In this document: one piece after another, positions 1 to 9,752 of the stretch
Layout of the letters: each line of letters begins with the position of its first letter
Numbering within the stretch: position 1 is the stretch's first letter
Assembly: GCF_019449275.2 (NCBI RefSeq)
Contig: NZ_JAHZQZ020000016.1
Coordinates: forward strand, 1-64,000
Source: Microbacterium sp. HD4P20
GTDB lineage: Bacteria > Actinomycetota > Actinomycetes > Actinomycetales > Microbacteriaceae
DNA length: 64,000 nt
Direction: 5' to 3'
Made by a program: the position numbers and the translations under genes
Notes under the pieces: model-generated
Told to the model about the DNA's origin: nothing
The model's database searches: none
The model's input: the letters and a program-made list of their open reading frames with translations, nothing else

Positions 1-370
<370 letters not shown>

Positions 371-521
371 GAAAAAATGCATACACAACCAGAAAAATGA
401 TCATGCAGCGAGTTCGAAACTGACCAAAAACAAATGTCACTGACATCCATTAAATTGATCCAAAGGAATCCCAACCAGACAAAAGCCTGGACGAGGATAT
501 TTGGCATTTGACAAGTGCACG

Positions 522-536
522 CTGTTGAGTTCTCAA
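522..536 (-). promoter_or_regulatory. rRNA leader antitermination (boxA-like) element
   Basis: On the minus strand this reads TTGAGAACTCAACAG, a sequence found in leaders of actinobacterial rRNA operons and resembling the boxA antitermination element of mycobacteria. It lies between the rRNA promoters and the 16S gene, about 150 nt before the mature 5' end, where a Nus-factor loading site is expected. The function is assigned by position and motif only. Confidence 0.6.
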
Positions 537-600
537 GGATCAGACACACCAACCAAACCAACCACCACAACGATGACCAGCCCAGAAGGGCAACTTCACT

Positions 601-628
601 ATCTTACCCCAGTCGGTCCGTCTGTCAA
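601..628 (-). promoter_or_regulatory. rRNA operon promoter, proximal
   Basis: On the minus strand a perfect -35 box TTGACA (623-628) is followed after 16 nt by TAAGAT (601-606). Transcription would start near 594, giving a leader of about 225 nt that contains the boxA-like element. This is the better matching of two tandem candidates in front of the rRNA operon. Confidence 0.7.
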
Positions 629-692
629 ACCGTGAGCAGACGACCTAAATCATCTGCGCGGCGGCGACCGCGGTTCCCGGAGGGGACTCCCC

Positions 693-721
693 ATCATAGA
701 CCCGGAGGCCGTCTCGCTCAA
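693..721 (-). promoter_or_regulatory. rRNA operon promoter, distal
   Basis: On the minus strand TTGAGC (716-721) and TATGAT (693-698) are separated by 17 nt. It sits about 92 nt upstream of the proximal promoter. A 7-bp inverted repeat, GTCTCGC/GCGAGAC at 711-729, overlaps the -35 box. The remaining stretch from 730 to 1072 shows no convincing gene. Confidence 0.5.
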
Positions 722-1072
722 TGCGAGACACTGATGGGGATCGGTTCTCCTCTTGAGGGGGCGGGGCCTCTTGGCCTCTCCGCTCTACCCTTTGGGGCGA
801 ACGAGTAAAACTCTACGTGAGGCGCGCTGATCGGTCGAATCGGCGCCGCACCCCGGGCGTGTCGCACGTCATGGAGCGGTCGATCGACACGATCCAGCTC
901 CACATCGAGCCACGGACGGCATGCCTCGACGTGACCGGCATCCGGTCGGCGGTGGATCCGCCGCTTACTCGCTCCTCGAACCGGAGGTGCGTGACGGCAT
1001 TGGTGACGCAGACCTCGTCGCAGCGTTATCGTCCGGCTCCCGTGGGCCGCACGGTCGCTGACGCCGGCCTGC

Positions 1073-1918
1073 CTAGTGCTCCGTGCTCGAGGGCGCGACC
1101 CTGCGCCCCCGCAGCACGACCTGGACCGAGACGCAGAGGCCCAGGGTGAGCACGCCCCACACGGCGCACGCCGACGGCAGCACCCGATATGCCAGATGCG
1201 CCACCGTGAATTCCGCGTCGAGCGGCCCCATCACCGTCAGGCCCCACGACCACGCGACGACCAGCAGGAGCGGCAGCGACAGCCACCAGGCCCAGCGCAC
1301 CGCCGAGGGCACCGAACGGGTGATGGATGCCGCGGGCCGGCGACCGAGCAGCCACAGCAGGAAGAACAGCCCGATGGCCGCGAGCCCGAGCGCCGTCGAC
1401 CCGTGCTGCAGCCACTTGTAGCCCGCGAGTGGACCCCACCGCTCCTCGAGGACGGGGAGGGCGCTCACGCCCCATCGACCCTCGTGCGTGAAGAGGTCCC
1501 ACACGATGTGGCTCACCACGCCGATCACGAGCGAGAGCAGGAGGATCAGCATCCCCCGCCACGACGTCCGCCATCGGGAGCCGTCCCCCGCACCGGCGCG
1601 CGAGATCGCGAGCGTCTCACGGAGTGCGGCCGCGGCGCCGCCGTTCCATGCCTCGGGCAGTCGCCTGGCCAGCCACGCCGGCGCCAGCTCGCCGGCCGCT
1701 GGGCGCAGGACGCACCGCCACACGAGCAGCAGCACCAGCGCCACGAGCACGGTGACGGGTATCCACTCGAACGCGTGAGAGCGCCCGTAGTGCAGCGGAA
1801 GACCGCGCACGAACAGCGGCAGGTCGGGTGTCATCGCGCCCACCGCGATCGCCGCCGGGACGAGCGGCGTCCGCACGAACGGCAGCGCGACGACGGCGTG
1901 GCTGGGTGTGAACGGCAT
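1073..1918 (-). CDS. DUF4184 family membrane protein
   Basis: A 281-residue protein starting MPFTPSHAVVALPF, which is the characteristic start of the DUF4184 family. The N-terminal HAV and the following MTPDLP segment resemble the metal-site region of membrane-bound metal-dependent hydrolases (YdjM type), and a VVSHIVWDLFTHEG motif follows near residue 140. At least five hydrophobic segments are visible, so it is an integral membrane protein. It begins 23 nt after tyrS on the same strand and may be co-transcribed. No substrate or activity can be named from the sequence. Confidence 0.8.
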   Translation of the reverse strand: MPFTPSHAVVALPFVRTPLVPAAIAVGAMTPDLPLFVRGLPLHYGRSHAFEWIPVTVLVALVLLLVWRCVLRPAAGELAPAWLARRLPEAWNGGAAAALRETLAISRAGAGDGSRWRTSWRGMLILLLSLVIGVVSHIVWDLFTHEGRWGVSALPVLEERWGPLAGYKWLQHGSTALGLAAIGLFFLLWLLGRRPAASITRSVPSAVRWAWWLSLPLLLVVAWSWGLTVMGPLDAEFTVAHLAYRVLPSACAVWGVLTLGLCVSVQVVLRGRRVAPSSTEH

Positions 1919-1941
1919 GCGCGCCTCTCGGCAGGCTGGGA

Positions 1942-3267
1942 TCAGCCCTCGACGAAGACTCCGGCGAGGGTCTTCTTGCCTCGCCGCAGCACCGATACCC
2001 CGCCGGGGAGGCTGCCGGTCACCTCGACCGACTCGTCCGAGACGCGGTCGCCGTCCAGCGAGACACCGCCCTGAGCGATCGCGCGACGCGCCTCGGAGAG
2101 ACTGGACACCAGCCCGGTGTCGACGAGCGCGCGCGCAACGGGGGTTCCCGTCGGCACGGATGCGTTCGGGAGCTCCTCCAGCGCCTCACGCAGCGTCGCC
2201 TCGTCGAGCGTGGCGAGGTCGCCCTGACCGAAAAGCGCGTCGGATGCCGCGATGACGGCGGACGCCGCATCCGTTCCGTGCACGAACGTGGTCACCTCCC
2301 GCGCGAGCCGCCGCTGCGCCTCGCGCCGGAACGGCTCTGCGGCGACGAGACGCTCGTACTCCTCGATCTCGTCGCGAGTGAGGAACGTGAAGATCTTCAT
2401 CCGCGTGATCACGTCGGCGTCGTCAGTGTTGAGCCAGAACTGGTACATCCGGTACGGGCTGCACATCGCCGGGTCGAGCCAGATCGCGTTGCCCTCGCTC
2501 TTGCCGAACTTGGTGCCGTCGCTGTTCGTGATCAGCGGTGTGCCGATCGCGTGTACCGATTCGTGCTCGACGTAGTGGATGAGATCGACGCCGCTCGTGA
2601 GATTTCCCCACTGGTCGCTGCCGCCGGTCTGCAGGACGCAGCCGTACTGGCGGTAGAGCTCGAGGTAGTCCAGTCCCTGCAGGATCTGGTAGCTGAACTC
2701 GGTGTAGCTGATGCCGGCCTCGGAGTTGAGGCGCGCGGCGACCGCGTCCTTCTTGAGCATCGTGCCGACCCGGTAGTGCTTGCCGATCTCACGGAGGAAG
2801 TCGATCGCACTCAGTGGCGCGGTCCAGTCGAGGTTGTTGACGATGCGCGCAGCGTTGTCGCCTTCGAAGCTCAGGAAGCGCTCGACCTGGGAACGCAGGT
2901 AGCCCACCCACTCCGACACGGTCTCCTTGGTGTTGAGCGTGCGCTCCGCCGAAGGTCGTGGGTCGCCGATGAGTCCGGTCGAGCCGCCGACGAGCCCGAG
3001 GGGCTTGTGCCCCGCGAGCTGCAGACGGCGCATCGTGAGCAACTGCACGAGGTTGCCCAGATGCAGGCTCGGTGCAGTCGGGTCGAACCCGCAGTAGTAC
3101 GTGATCGGGTCCCCGCCGAGCAGCGCACGCAGCGCTTCCTGATCGGTGGACACATGCACGAGCCCGCGCCACACCAGTTCGTCCCAGACGTTCTCGAACG
3201 TCGGGTCGTTGGCGGGCGCCAGCGCGCGCAGTGATGGATCCTGCGCGCTCACGACGGTTTCAGACAC
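1942..3267 (-). CDS. tyrS: tyrosine--tRNA ligase
   Basis: Cytoplasmic class I aminoacyl-tRNA synthetase that charges tRNA-Tyr. The 441-residue protein has the HIGH-type signature as HLGN (about residues 69-72), the KMSKS-type loop as KFGKS (around residue 250) and a C-terminal S4 RNA-binding domain. I chose the GTG start at 3267. An ATG 60 nt further upstream adds only an Arg/Ala-rich stretch and lies inside the terminator hairpin of the preceding gene. A TAGCCT box ends 7 nt before the GTG, suggesting a leaderless transcript. There is no good Shine-Dalgarno sequence. Confidence 0.96.
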   Translation of the reverse strand: MSETVVSAQDPSLRALAPANDPTFENVWDELVWRGLVHVSTDQEALRALLGGDPITYYCGFDPTAPSLHLGNLVQLLTMRRLQLAGHKPLGLVGGSTGLIGDPRPSAERTLNTKETVSEWVGYLRSQVERFLSFEGDNAARIVNNLDWTAPLSAIDFLREIGKHYRVGTMLKKDAVAARLNSEAGISYTEFSYQILQGLDYLELYRQYGCVLQTGGSDQWGNLTSGVDLIHYVEHESVHAIGTPLITNSDGTKFGKSEGNAIWLDPAMCSPYRMYQFWLNTDDADVITRMKIFTFLTRDEIEEYERLVAAEPFRREAQRRLAREVTTFVHGTDAASAVIAASDALFGQGDLATLDEATLREALEELPNASVPTGTPVARALVDTGLVSSLSEARRAIAQGGVSLDGDRVSDESVEVTGSLPGGVSVLRRGKKTLAGVFVEG

Positions 3268-3287
3268 GCGGTTCAGGCTATCAGCGA

Positions 3288-3330
3288 CGGATGCCGCAGC
3301 CCGGCGCCGACGGCGGGGCTGCGGCATCCG
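3288..3330. terminator. hairpin terminator between aldo/keto reductase gene and tyrS
   Basis: A perfect inverted repeat with 15-bp arms (3288-3302 and 3316-3330) and a 13-nt loop lies 4 nt after the stop of the aldo/keto reductase gene. There is no long T-run, which is common for actinobacterial terminators. It separates that gene from tyrS and supports the tyrS start inside rather than upstream of it. Confidence 0.7.
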
Positions 3331-3334
3331 CTCG

Positions 3335-4282
3335 TCACGCCGGCTCGTCCAGACGCGCCAGCTGCTCTGCCGTCAGGCTGAGCCGGACGGCGTCCATCGC
3401 GGCATCGAGCTGGGGCAGCTTGCTGCCACCCAGCATCGGCCGCACGCCGTGGGCGACATGCCATGCGAGCACCGTCTGACCGCGGGTGGCGCCCAGCTCG
3501 CCGGCCACGGCATTCAGCTCCGCGAGACGACGAGATGTGCCGGGGTGGTCGTAGATCTCCGCGATCTGCTTTTCGGGGTTGTCGTACGCGCCCGAGAGCA
3601 GGGGCGTGTAGGCCCAGACTTCCAGGCCGTGGGTCTGCGCGTAGTCGCGCTGCTCGGCGCTCAGCACTCCGAACGGATGGTTGGTCGGGTTGGTACCCGG
3701 TCGCGGGGTGAGGTAAGTGGCATTCAGCTGGAGGGCGTCGATCGGGATGGCACCGAGGTGTCGCGCATGGGTCCGAGCGCGCTCCACGCGCCATGCGGGA
3801 TGGTTGGATGCCCCGACTCGGGTCGCCCGCCCGGCGCCGGTGAGCTCGGCCAGCGCCTCGACGGTCTCTTCGATCGGCGTCGTGCGATCCTCCTGGTGCA
3901 CCCAGAGCAGATCGACGGATTCGAGTCCGAGCCGCTCGAGGCTTCCTGCGAACGCTTCGAGGACTGCGCGCCGCGACAGCCCGGCTCGGTAGGCGGGCCA
4001 TGAGCCGGCCCATAGGGGTTCCGCACCGAGCTTCGTGGCGATGCGCACACGGTCGCGCACACCGGGACGGGCAGCCAGCCAGCGTCCGATCACCCGTTCG
4101 CTGTCGCCGCCCTGGCCTGTCTCGCTCGCCCAGAAGCTGTAGCAGTCGGCGGTGTCGATCCACACGCCGCCCCGCTCCACGAATCGATCGAGCAGGGCAT
4201 ACGAGGTGTCTTCGTCGATCGTGGTGCCGAACATCATGGCGCCGAGGACGAGCGGGGATGTGGGGAGTGTCGAAGTGGTCAT
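3335..4282 (-). CDS. aldo/keto reductase
   Basis: A 315-residue NAD(P)H-dependent oxidoreductase of the aldo/keto reductase superfamily with an (alpha/beta)8 barrel. Catalytic residues can be placed: Asp43 and Tyr48 in the WIDTADCY motif, Lys84 in ATKLG, and a histidine in LLWVHQED near residue 140. The ATG at 4282 is chosen because an upstream in-frame ATG would run into the promoter. It is divergent from a MerR-type regulator, with a dyad between them, so it is probably the target of that regulator. Substrate unknown. Confidence 0.9.
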   Translation of the reverse strand: MTTSTLPTSPLVLGAMMFGTTIDEDTSYALLDRFVERGGVWIDTADCYSFWASETGQGGDSERVIGRWLAARPGVRDRVRIATKLGAEPLWAGSWPAYRAGLSRRAVLEAFAGSLERLGLESVDLLWVHQEDRTTPIEETVEALAELTGAGRATRVGASNHPAWRVERARTHARHLGAIPIDALQLNATYLTPRPGTNPTNHPFGVLSAEQRDYAQTHGLEVWAYTPLLSGAYDNPEKQIAEIYDHPGTSRRLAELNAVAGELGATRGQTVLAWHVAHGVRPMLGGSKLPQLDAAMDAVRLSLTAEQLARLDEPA

Positions 4283-4288
4283 GAACTC

Positions 4289-4319
4289 ACTGTGCAACCT
4301 GGAGTTCGCTCCAGGTCAA
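4289..4319 (-). promoter_or_regulatory. MerR-type operator and promoter of the aldo/keto reductase gene
   Basis: A perfect dyad ACCTGGAG-TTCG-CTCCAGGT occupies 4297-4316. On the minus strand it lies within a 19-nt spacer between TTGACC (4314-4319) and CACAGT (4289-4294). MerR-family activators work on promoters with unusually long 19-20 nt spacers and a dyad between the -35 and -10 boxes, so the arrangement fits activation by the adjacent regulator. Confidence 0.65.
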
Positions 4320-4336
4320 GCTCTATGGTTGAAGAC

Positions 4337-4738
4337 ATGGCGACATACACCCCGGCCGAGGCGGCGGCGATCTCCGGCTTTTCTCTCGACACCCTCCGGT
4401 ACTACGAGCGGGAGGGCATCCTTCCGCCGGTGGCACGCACAGCTGGAGGCCATCGAGCGTTCTCCGATGCCGATCTCGGAACGCTGGGTTTTCTGAAATG
4501 CCTGCGTGAGACCGGGATGCCGATCGAGCGGCTGCGTCGATACGGCGAGCTCTGCAGGGACGATCGCACGATCCCGGATCGCATCGCGCTGCTCGAGGAG
4601 CATGCGGCGGCTGTGCGCCGCGAGCTCAACGACCTGCTCGCCCAGCAGGCGAAGCTCGACGGGAAGCTCGAGTGGTATCGGGGCGAGCTGGAGCGCCGTG
4701 GCAGCGAGGCGGGGGGCCCTCAGACGTTGCCGGCGTGA
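4337..4738 (+). CDS. MerR family transcriptional regulator
   Basis: A 133-residue DNA-binding regulator. The N-terminal winged helix carries the MerR hallmark RYYEREGILPP (residues 21-31) and a GGHR motif, followed by a long helix of the dimerisation coiled coil and an ELxxQQAKLDGKLEWYRGEL end. It lacks the clustered cysteines of metal or iron-sulfur sensors, so it probably senses a small molecule or a reactive aldehyde (inference). A TATGGT box 7 nt before this ATG favours it over the ATG at 4325. It is divergent from the aldo/keto reductase gene. Confidence 0.9.
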   Translation: MATYTPAEAAAISGFSLDTLRYYEREGILPPVARTAGGHRAFSDADLGTLGFLKCLRETGMPIERLRRYGELCRDDRTIPDRIALLEEHAAAVRRELNDLLAQQAKLDGKLEWYRGELERRGSEAGGPQTLPA

Positions 4739-4848
4739 TGATGCTTGGCAACTAAACATGCGCTCTCTTTAGCCCCAAAACCTATCTTAAGTGAAGCGTG
4801 TAAGCTTAACCAGGAAGCGCTTTAACTTTCAGACTAAAGGAAACGCTG

Positions 4849-5451
4849 ATGTACGTGATCACCGCGGACCAACGCGACAGTCGCGCCAATGCCGATCTCG
4901 TGCCCGACGCCCTTGCGAGCGTCAGCCGTCATGGCGATGCGCGACTCGTCCTCGCACCCGAGCGGACCGCCGGCGATGAACTGCAGGTCGCCGTCGCCGA
5001 TGCGACCACCGTGCTGGCCATCGTGCTCGATCTGACCCGCTCGCAAGCGTGGAGCGTCGGCGTCGGCGTCGGCGCGGTCGAAACGCCACTCCCCCCGACC
5101 GTACGGGCCGCCCGTGGCGAAGCCTTTCTGAACGCGCGCGACGCCGTTGACCGCGCCAAGAAGGCAACGACGCGTATGGCGATCACCGGGCCGCAGAACG
5201 GCGCCGACGCCGAGGCTCTGGTGCGCCTCCTGGTCGAACTGCGCGATCGTCGCACCCCCGAAGGCTGGGAGGTCCACGACCTGCTGGCAGAGGGCCTCAC
5301 CCAGAAGGAATCCGCGTCGCGGCTGGGCATCTCGGAGGGCGCAGTGAGCCTGCGCGCCAAGGCTGCCGCCCTGCGCGCGGAGGAGGCGGCGGTGCCGGCC
5401 CTCGAACGCGTGCTCGAGCGCTTGGACCGGCAGGTCACCGAGCCAGCCTGA
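4849..5451 (+). CDS. SatD family DNA-binding protein
   Basis: A 200-residue protein beginning MYVITADQRDSR, matching the start of the SatD family, with a C-terminal helix-turn-helix (about residues 140-185: LAEGLTQKESASRLGISEGAVSLRAKA). SatD was named from the acid-tolerance sat locus of Streptococcus mutans and its biochemical role is unclear. An AAAGGAAA Shine-Dalgarno sequence (4836-4843) fixes the start. The 110 nt upstream are strikingly AT-rich for this genome, with CTTAAG and AAGCTT palindromes that may be an operator. A membrane-protein gene of the SatE type follows 123 nt downstream. Confidence 0.7.
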   Translation: MYVITADQRDSRANADLVPDALASVSRHGDARLVLAPERTAGDELQVAVADATTVLAIVLDLTRSQAWSVGVGVGAVETPLPPTVRAARGEAFLNARDAVDRAKKATTRMAITGPQNGADAEALVRLLVELRDRRTPEGWEVHDLLAEGLTQKESASRLGISEGAVSLRAKAAALRAEEAAVPALERVLERLDRQVTEPA

Positions 5452-5574
5452 GGCGGACGCCTGAGATCCCCCGCGGCCAGGCGACGGACGCTCGATCCGG
5501 GGGCGGACGATGGGTTGACAGGAACCGGATGCCGCAGCCGGGCGACGTCGACGGCCCGTGTCAGACTGAGCGCC

Positions 5575-6165
5575 ATGGTCTCCCCCGACGTCGTGCTGAC
5601 CGCCGCGCTCTCGATCTTCCTGTCCCTCGCGCTGTGCGGTGCACTCGTGCTCGTGCTCGTGAGCCTGCGCAAGCCCACCGACGTCCCGCTCATCATCGCC
5701 GGAGTGCTCGTGGTGCTGTGCGTGCTCGTCGTGGCGGTGTCTCCACTGAACGTGCCGCTGTTCGTCGCGCTCGGCATCGCGTTGCTCGGCACCGCCCTGG
5801 CCGTGCTCGGCGGCAATCCGGTCACGCGACGCGTGCTCGAGATCGCGACACACGGCCGGGTTCCCGAGGGCGACAACGGGGGCATCCTGCTGCGAGCTCC
5901 CTCGATCGCCGGCGGGGCCGAGGGCGCAGTGCGAGAAGTGCTGCGCGGCGGCACGACCATCGGCTACCTCGAGCGAATCGCTGTCGCGCTGGGATTGATC
6001 GCAGGATTTCCCGAGTCGATTGCCGTGGTCGTGGCGCTCAAGGGCATCGGGCGGTTCTCAGAGCTCGCGGCCGCGGAGGCCAGGGAGAGGTTCATCATCG
6101 GCACGCTTGCGAGCCTCGTCTGGGCATGCGCCGTGGCCGCGCTGGTGCGCCTGGCCATCTGGTGA
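5575..6165 (+). CDS. SatE-like integral membrane protein
   Basis: A 196-residue membrane protein with three N-terminal hydrophobic segments, a soluble linker, and a C-terminal pair of hydrophobic segments. The C-terminal part (GYLERIAVALGLIAGFPESI, then ALKGIGRFSEL and FIIGTLASLVWA) resembles the C-terminal domain of DUF3307-type proteins that accompany SatD in Firmicutes. Together with the preceding gene it forms a SatD/SatE pair. The DUF3307 N-terminal part typical of those proteins is not recognisable. Its gene faces argH. Function unknown. Confidence 0.6.
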   Translation: MVSPDVVLTAALSIFLSLALCGALVLVLVSLRKPTDVPLIIAGVLVVLCVLVVAVSPLNVPLFVALGIALLGTALAVLGGNPVTRRVLEIATHGRVPEGDNGGILLRAPSIAGGAEGAVREVLRGGTTIGYLERIAVALGLIAGFPESIAVVVALKGIGRFSELAAAEARERFIIGTLASLVWACAVAALVRLAIW

Positions 6166-6263
6166 GCCGCGCCGCGGAGGAACGCCCGCCCACGAACCGC
6201 GGCTGACAAGCGCGCTCTCCCGGGAGCCGCCCAGGCGGGCCGCCGGTCCCGTGGCCGTACGAC

Positions 6264-7703
<1,440 letters not shown>

Positions 7704-8825
7704 CTAGCGACGGGTGGCGCCAGCTCGCGCCGGGGCGCCCCGCACTGTCCACCGCGCAACGCGGTCGACGGCCGCTTCGAGCGGCCCGCGGCCCACCAGC
7801 AGCGCCCACGCGGTGCAGAACACGATCGTCCCCATGGTCAGCGGCCAGAACGGCTCGAGGTCGCGGAACCCCTGCAGGTCGCCGGTGTCGCCCAGCACCG
7901 CGGATGCGACGATCGCCCACACGACCAGCTGCAGTGTGTATGCGGTCAGCGGCATGGCGCCGACCGCGCGGAGCGGGAGCACCGCCCACCGGATGACGCT
8001 GCGGCACACCAGCAGGCTCGCGCCGAGAACGGCCAGTGCGAAGCCGCCTGAGCCGATCACCTCGAGCAGTCCGCTCGAATGCGGCCGGGCGGTCCACACC
8101 GCACCGAGGTAGGACAGGAGCTCGGCCTGTTCGTCCACGCCGGCGGCGGCATCCGCTCCATACCCCACGGCCGCGAGTGCACTCCCGGCGCCCAGCAGCC
8201 ACCATTGCACGCGACGCCGCGTGACGCCGGCGCGCGCGGCACCCAGGCCGGCCGCGACGAACGCGATCCACGTCGTGAACGGGTAGTGCCACCCGATCGC
8301 GAGCGACAGGTCGTAGCCGCCCTCCATGCCCCAGACAGGAAGCGCGTCCAGCACGACCTGCACGAAGGGCATGACCAGGGCGAGGGCCGCAGCAAGGATC
8401 ATCAACGGGCGTGCGGTCAGTCCGGTCAGCGGCACCGAGAGGAGGAAGAGAAAGGCATAGGCGGGGAGGATCACGTAGACCGGCACGCCGGTGAGGATGA
8501 GCACGATGCCGAGCAGCCAGAGCACGAGCGCGCGCACCACCAGCCGCAGTCGTGCCGTCGTCGCGTCCTGGCCTGACAAAGGCGTGCGGCCCCCGGTCAC
8601 GAGCCCGACCGACACGCCGGCGAGCACGGCGAAGAGGATCGACGAGCGTCCCTGCACGATCGCCAGCCACGACGCCGGCTCGGCCAGGTCGACCGGCGTC
8701 CGGATCCACAGCAGATGCGCGGCGAACATCCCGAGCACCGCCAGCCCGCGCGCCAGGTCGACGCCGAGAATGCGCGGCGGCGCGTTCAGCCGGTCCCAGC
8801 GTGTGGCGAGGTACCCGCGGGACAT
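7704..8825 (-). CDS. acyltransferase-like membrane protein (DUF1624/DUF418 type)
   Basis: A 373-residue polytopic membrane protein with about ten hydrophobic segments. It starts with RILGVDLARGLAVLGMFAAH, the hallmark of the heparan-alpha-glucosaminide N-acetyltransferase-like (DUF1624) domain, and ends with DUF418-like sequence. Such proteins are thought to transfer acyl groups across membranes; the substrate is unknown. It lies 3 nt after argF and 9 nt before argH, so it must be co-transcribed with arginine biosynthesis genes. Whether this is functional coupling or a passenger gene cannot be told from sequence. Confidence 0.8.
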   Translation of the reverse strand: MSRGYLATRWDRLNAPPRILGVDLARGLAVLGMFAAHLLWIRTPVDLAEPASWLAIVQGRSSILFAVLAGVSVGLVTGGRTPLSGQDATTARLRLVVRALVLWLLGIVLILTGVPVYVILPAYAFLFLLSVPLTGLTARPLMILAAALALVMPFVQVVLDALPVWGMEGGYDLSLAIGWHYPFTTWIAFVAAGLGAARAGVTRRRVQWWLLGAGSALAAVGYGADAAAGVDEQAELLSYLGAVWTARPHSSGLLEVIGSGGFALAVLGASLLVCRSVIRWAVLPLRAVGAMPLTAYTLQLVVWAIVASAVLGDTGDLQGFRDLEPFWPLTMGTIVFCTAWALLVGRGPLEAAVDRVARWTVRGAPARAGATRR

Positions 8826-8828
8826 GCG

Positions 8829-9752
8829 TCAGTCCTGGCGCAGCAGCCAGACCAGCAGTGCCTTCTGGGCATGCAGCCGGTTCTCGGCCTCGTCCCACAC
8901 GACGCTCTGCGGGCCGTCGATGACCTCGGCTTCCACTTCGTATCCGCGGTCTGCGGGAAGGCAGTGGATGAAGATCGCGTCGTCCTTGGCAAGCCTCATC
9001 AGATCCCGCGTCACCTTGTACCCGCCGAGATCGCGCAGCCGCTCGAGCTTCTCCTCCTCTTTGCCCATCGACACCCAGGTGTCGGTGACGACCACGTCCG
9101 CACCGGCCGCAGCCTCGTTCGGATCGGTGTAGAGGGTGACGGAGCCGCCGGTCTGCTCGGCGCGGCGATCCGCGTCGGAGATGACGTCGTCGCGCGGCGC
9201 GTACGTCTCGGGCGACGCGACACGCACGTGCATGCCCGCCGTGACACACGCGAGGACGTACGAATGCGCCATGTTCGACTTTCCGTCGCCGAAGAACGCC
9301 AGCGTGAGACCGGCCAGGTCTCCCTTGTGCTCCTTGATCGTGAGGAGGTCGGCCAGCAGCTGGCACGGGTGGAAGTCGTCGCTGAGGGCATTGATCACCG
9401 GGACCCGCGTCCCCTCGGCCATCTGCTCCAGTCCTGCCTGGGCGTACGTGCGCCACACGATCGCGGCAACCTGGCGCTCGAGAACGCGGGCGGTGTCCGC
9501 GGGCGTCTCCTTGCCGCCGAGCTGGCTGTTGGCGGTCGAGATGATCAGCGGCGTGCCGCCCAGGTCGGCGATGCCCACGGCGAACGACACGCGCGTGCGG
9601 GTGGACGACTTGTCGAAGATGACCGCGACGGTCTGCGGCCCCTCGAGGGGCTTCAGCTTCCAGCGATCCTTCTTCAGGGCGACCGCGAGGTCGAGGATCT
9701 CGTCCTGTTCGGACTGGCTCAGGTCGTCGTCGCGCAGCAGATGGCGGGTCAT
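8829..9752 (-). CDS. argF: ornithine carbamoyltransferase
   Basis: Transfers a carbamoyl group from carbamoyl phosphate to ornithine, giving citrulline. The 307-residue sequence has the three family signatures: KSSTRTR (carbamoyl phosphate), FHPCQ and HCLPADRG (ornithine site). The ATG at 9752 overlaps the argD stop by ATGA, indicating translational coupling. A longer upstream reading frame is only overlap with argD. Confidence 0.97.
   Translation of the reverse strand: MTRHLLRDDDLSQSEQDEILDLAVALKKDRWKLKPLEGPQTVAVIFDKSSTRTRVSFAVGIADLGGTPLIISTANSQLGGKETPADTARVLERQVAAIVWRTYAQAGLEQMAEGTRVPVINALSDDFHPCQLLADLLTIKEHKGDLAGLTLAFFGDGKSNMAHSYVLACVTAGMHVRVASPETYAPRDDVISDADRRAEQTGGSVTLYTDPNEAAAGADVVVTDTWVSMGKEEEKLERLRDLGGYKVTRDLMRLAKDDAIFIHCLPADRGYEVEAEVIDGPQSVVWDEAENRLHAQKALLVWLLRQD

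Noticed and set aside
711..729. The 7-bp inverted repeat as a transcription terminator
   Set aside because: It overlaps a promoter -35 box, has no U-run, and no gene ends upstream of it.
3268..3327. ATG start 60 nt upstream of the chosen tyrS start
   Set aside because: The added residues are Arg/Ala-rich and their codons coincide with one arm of the terminator of the preceding gene.
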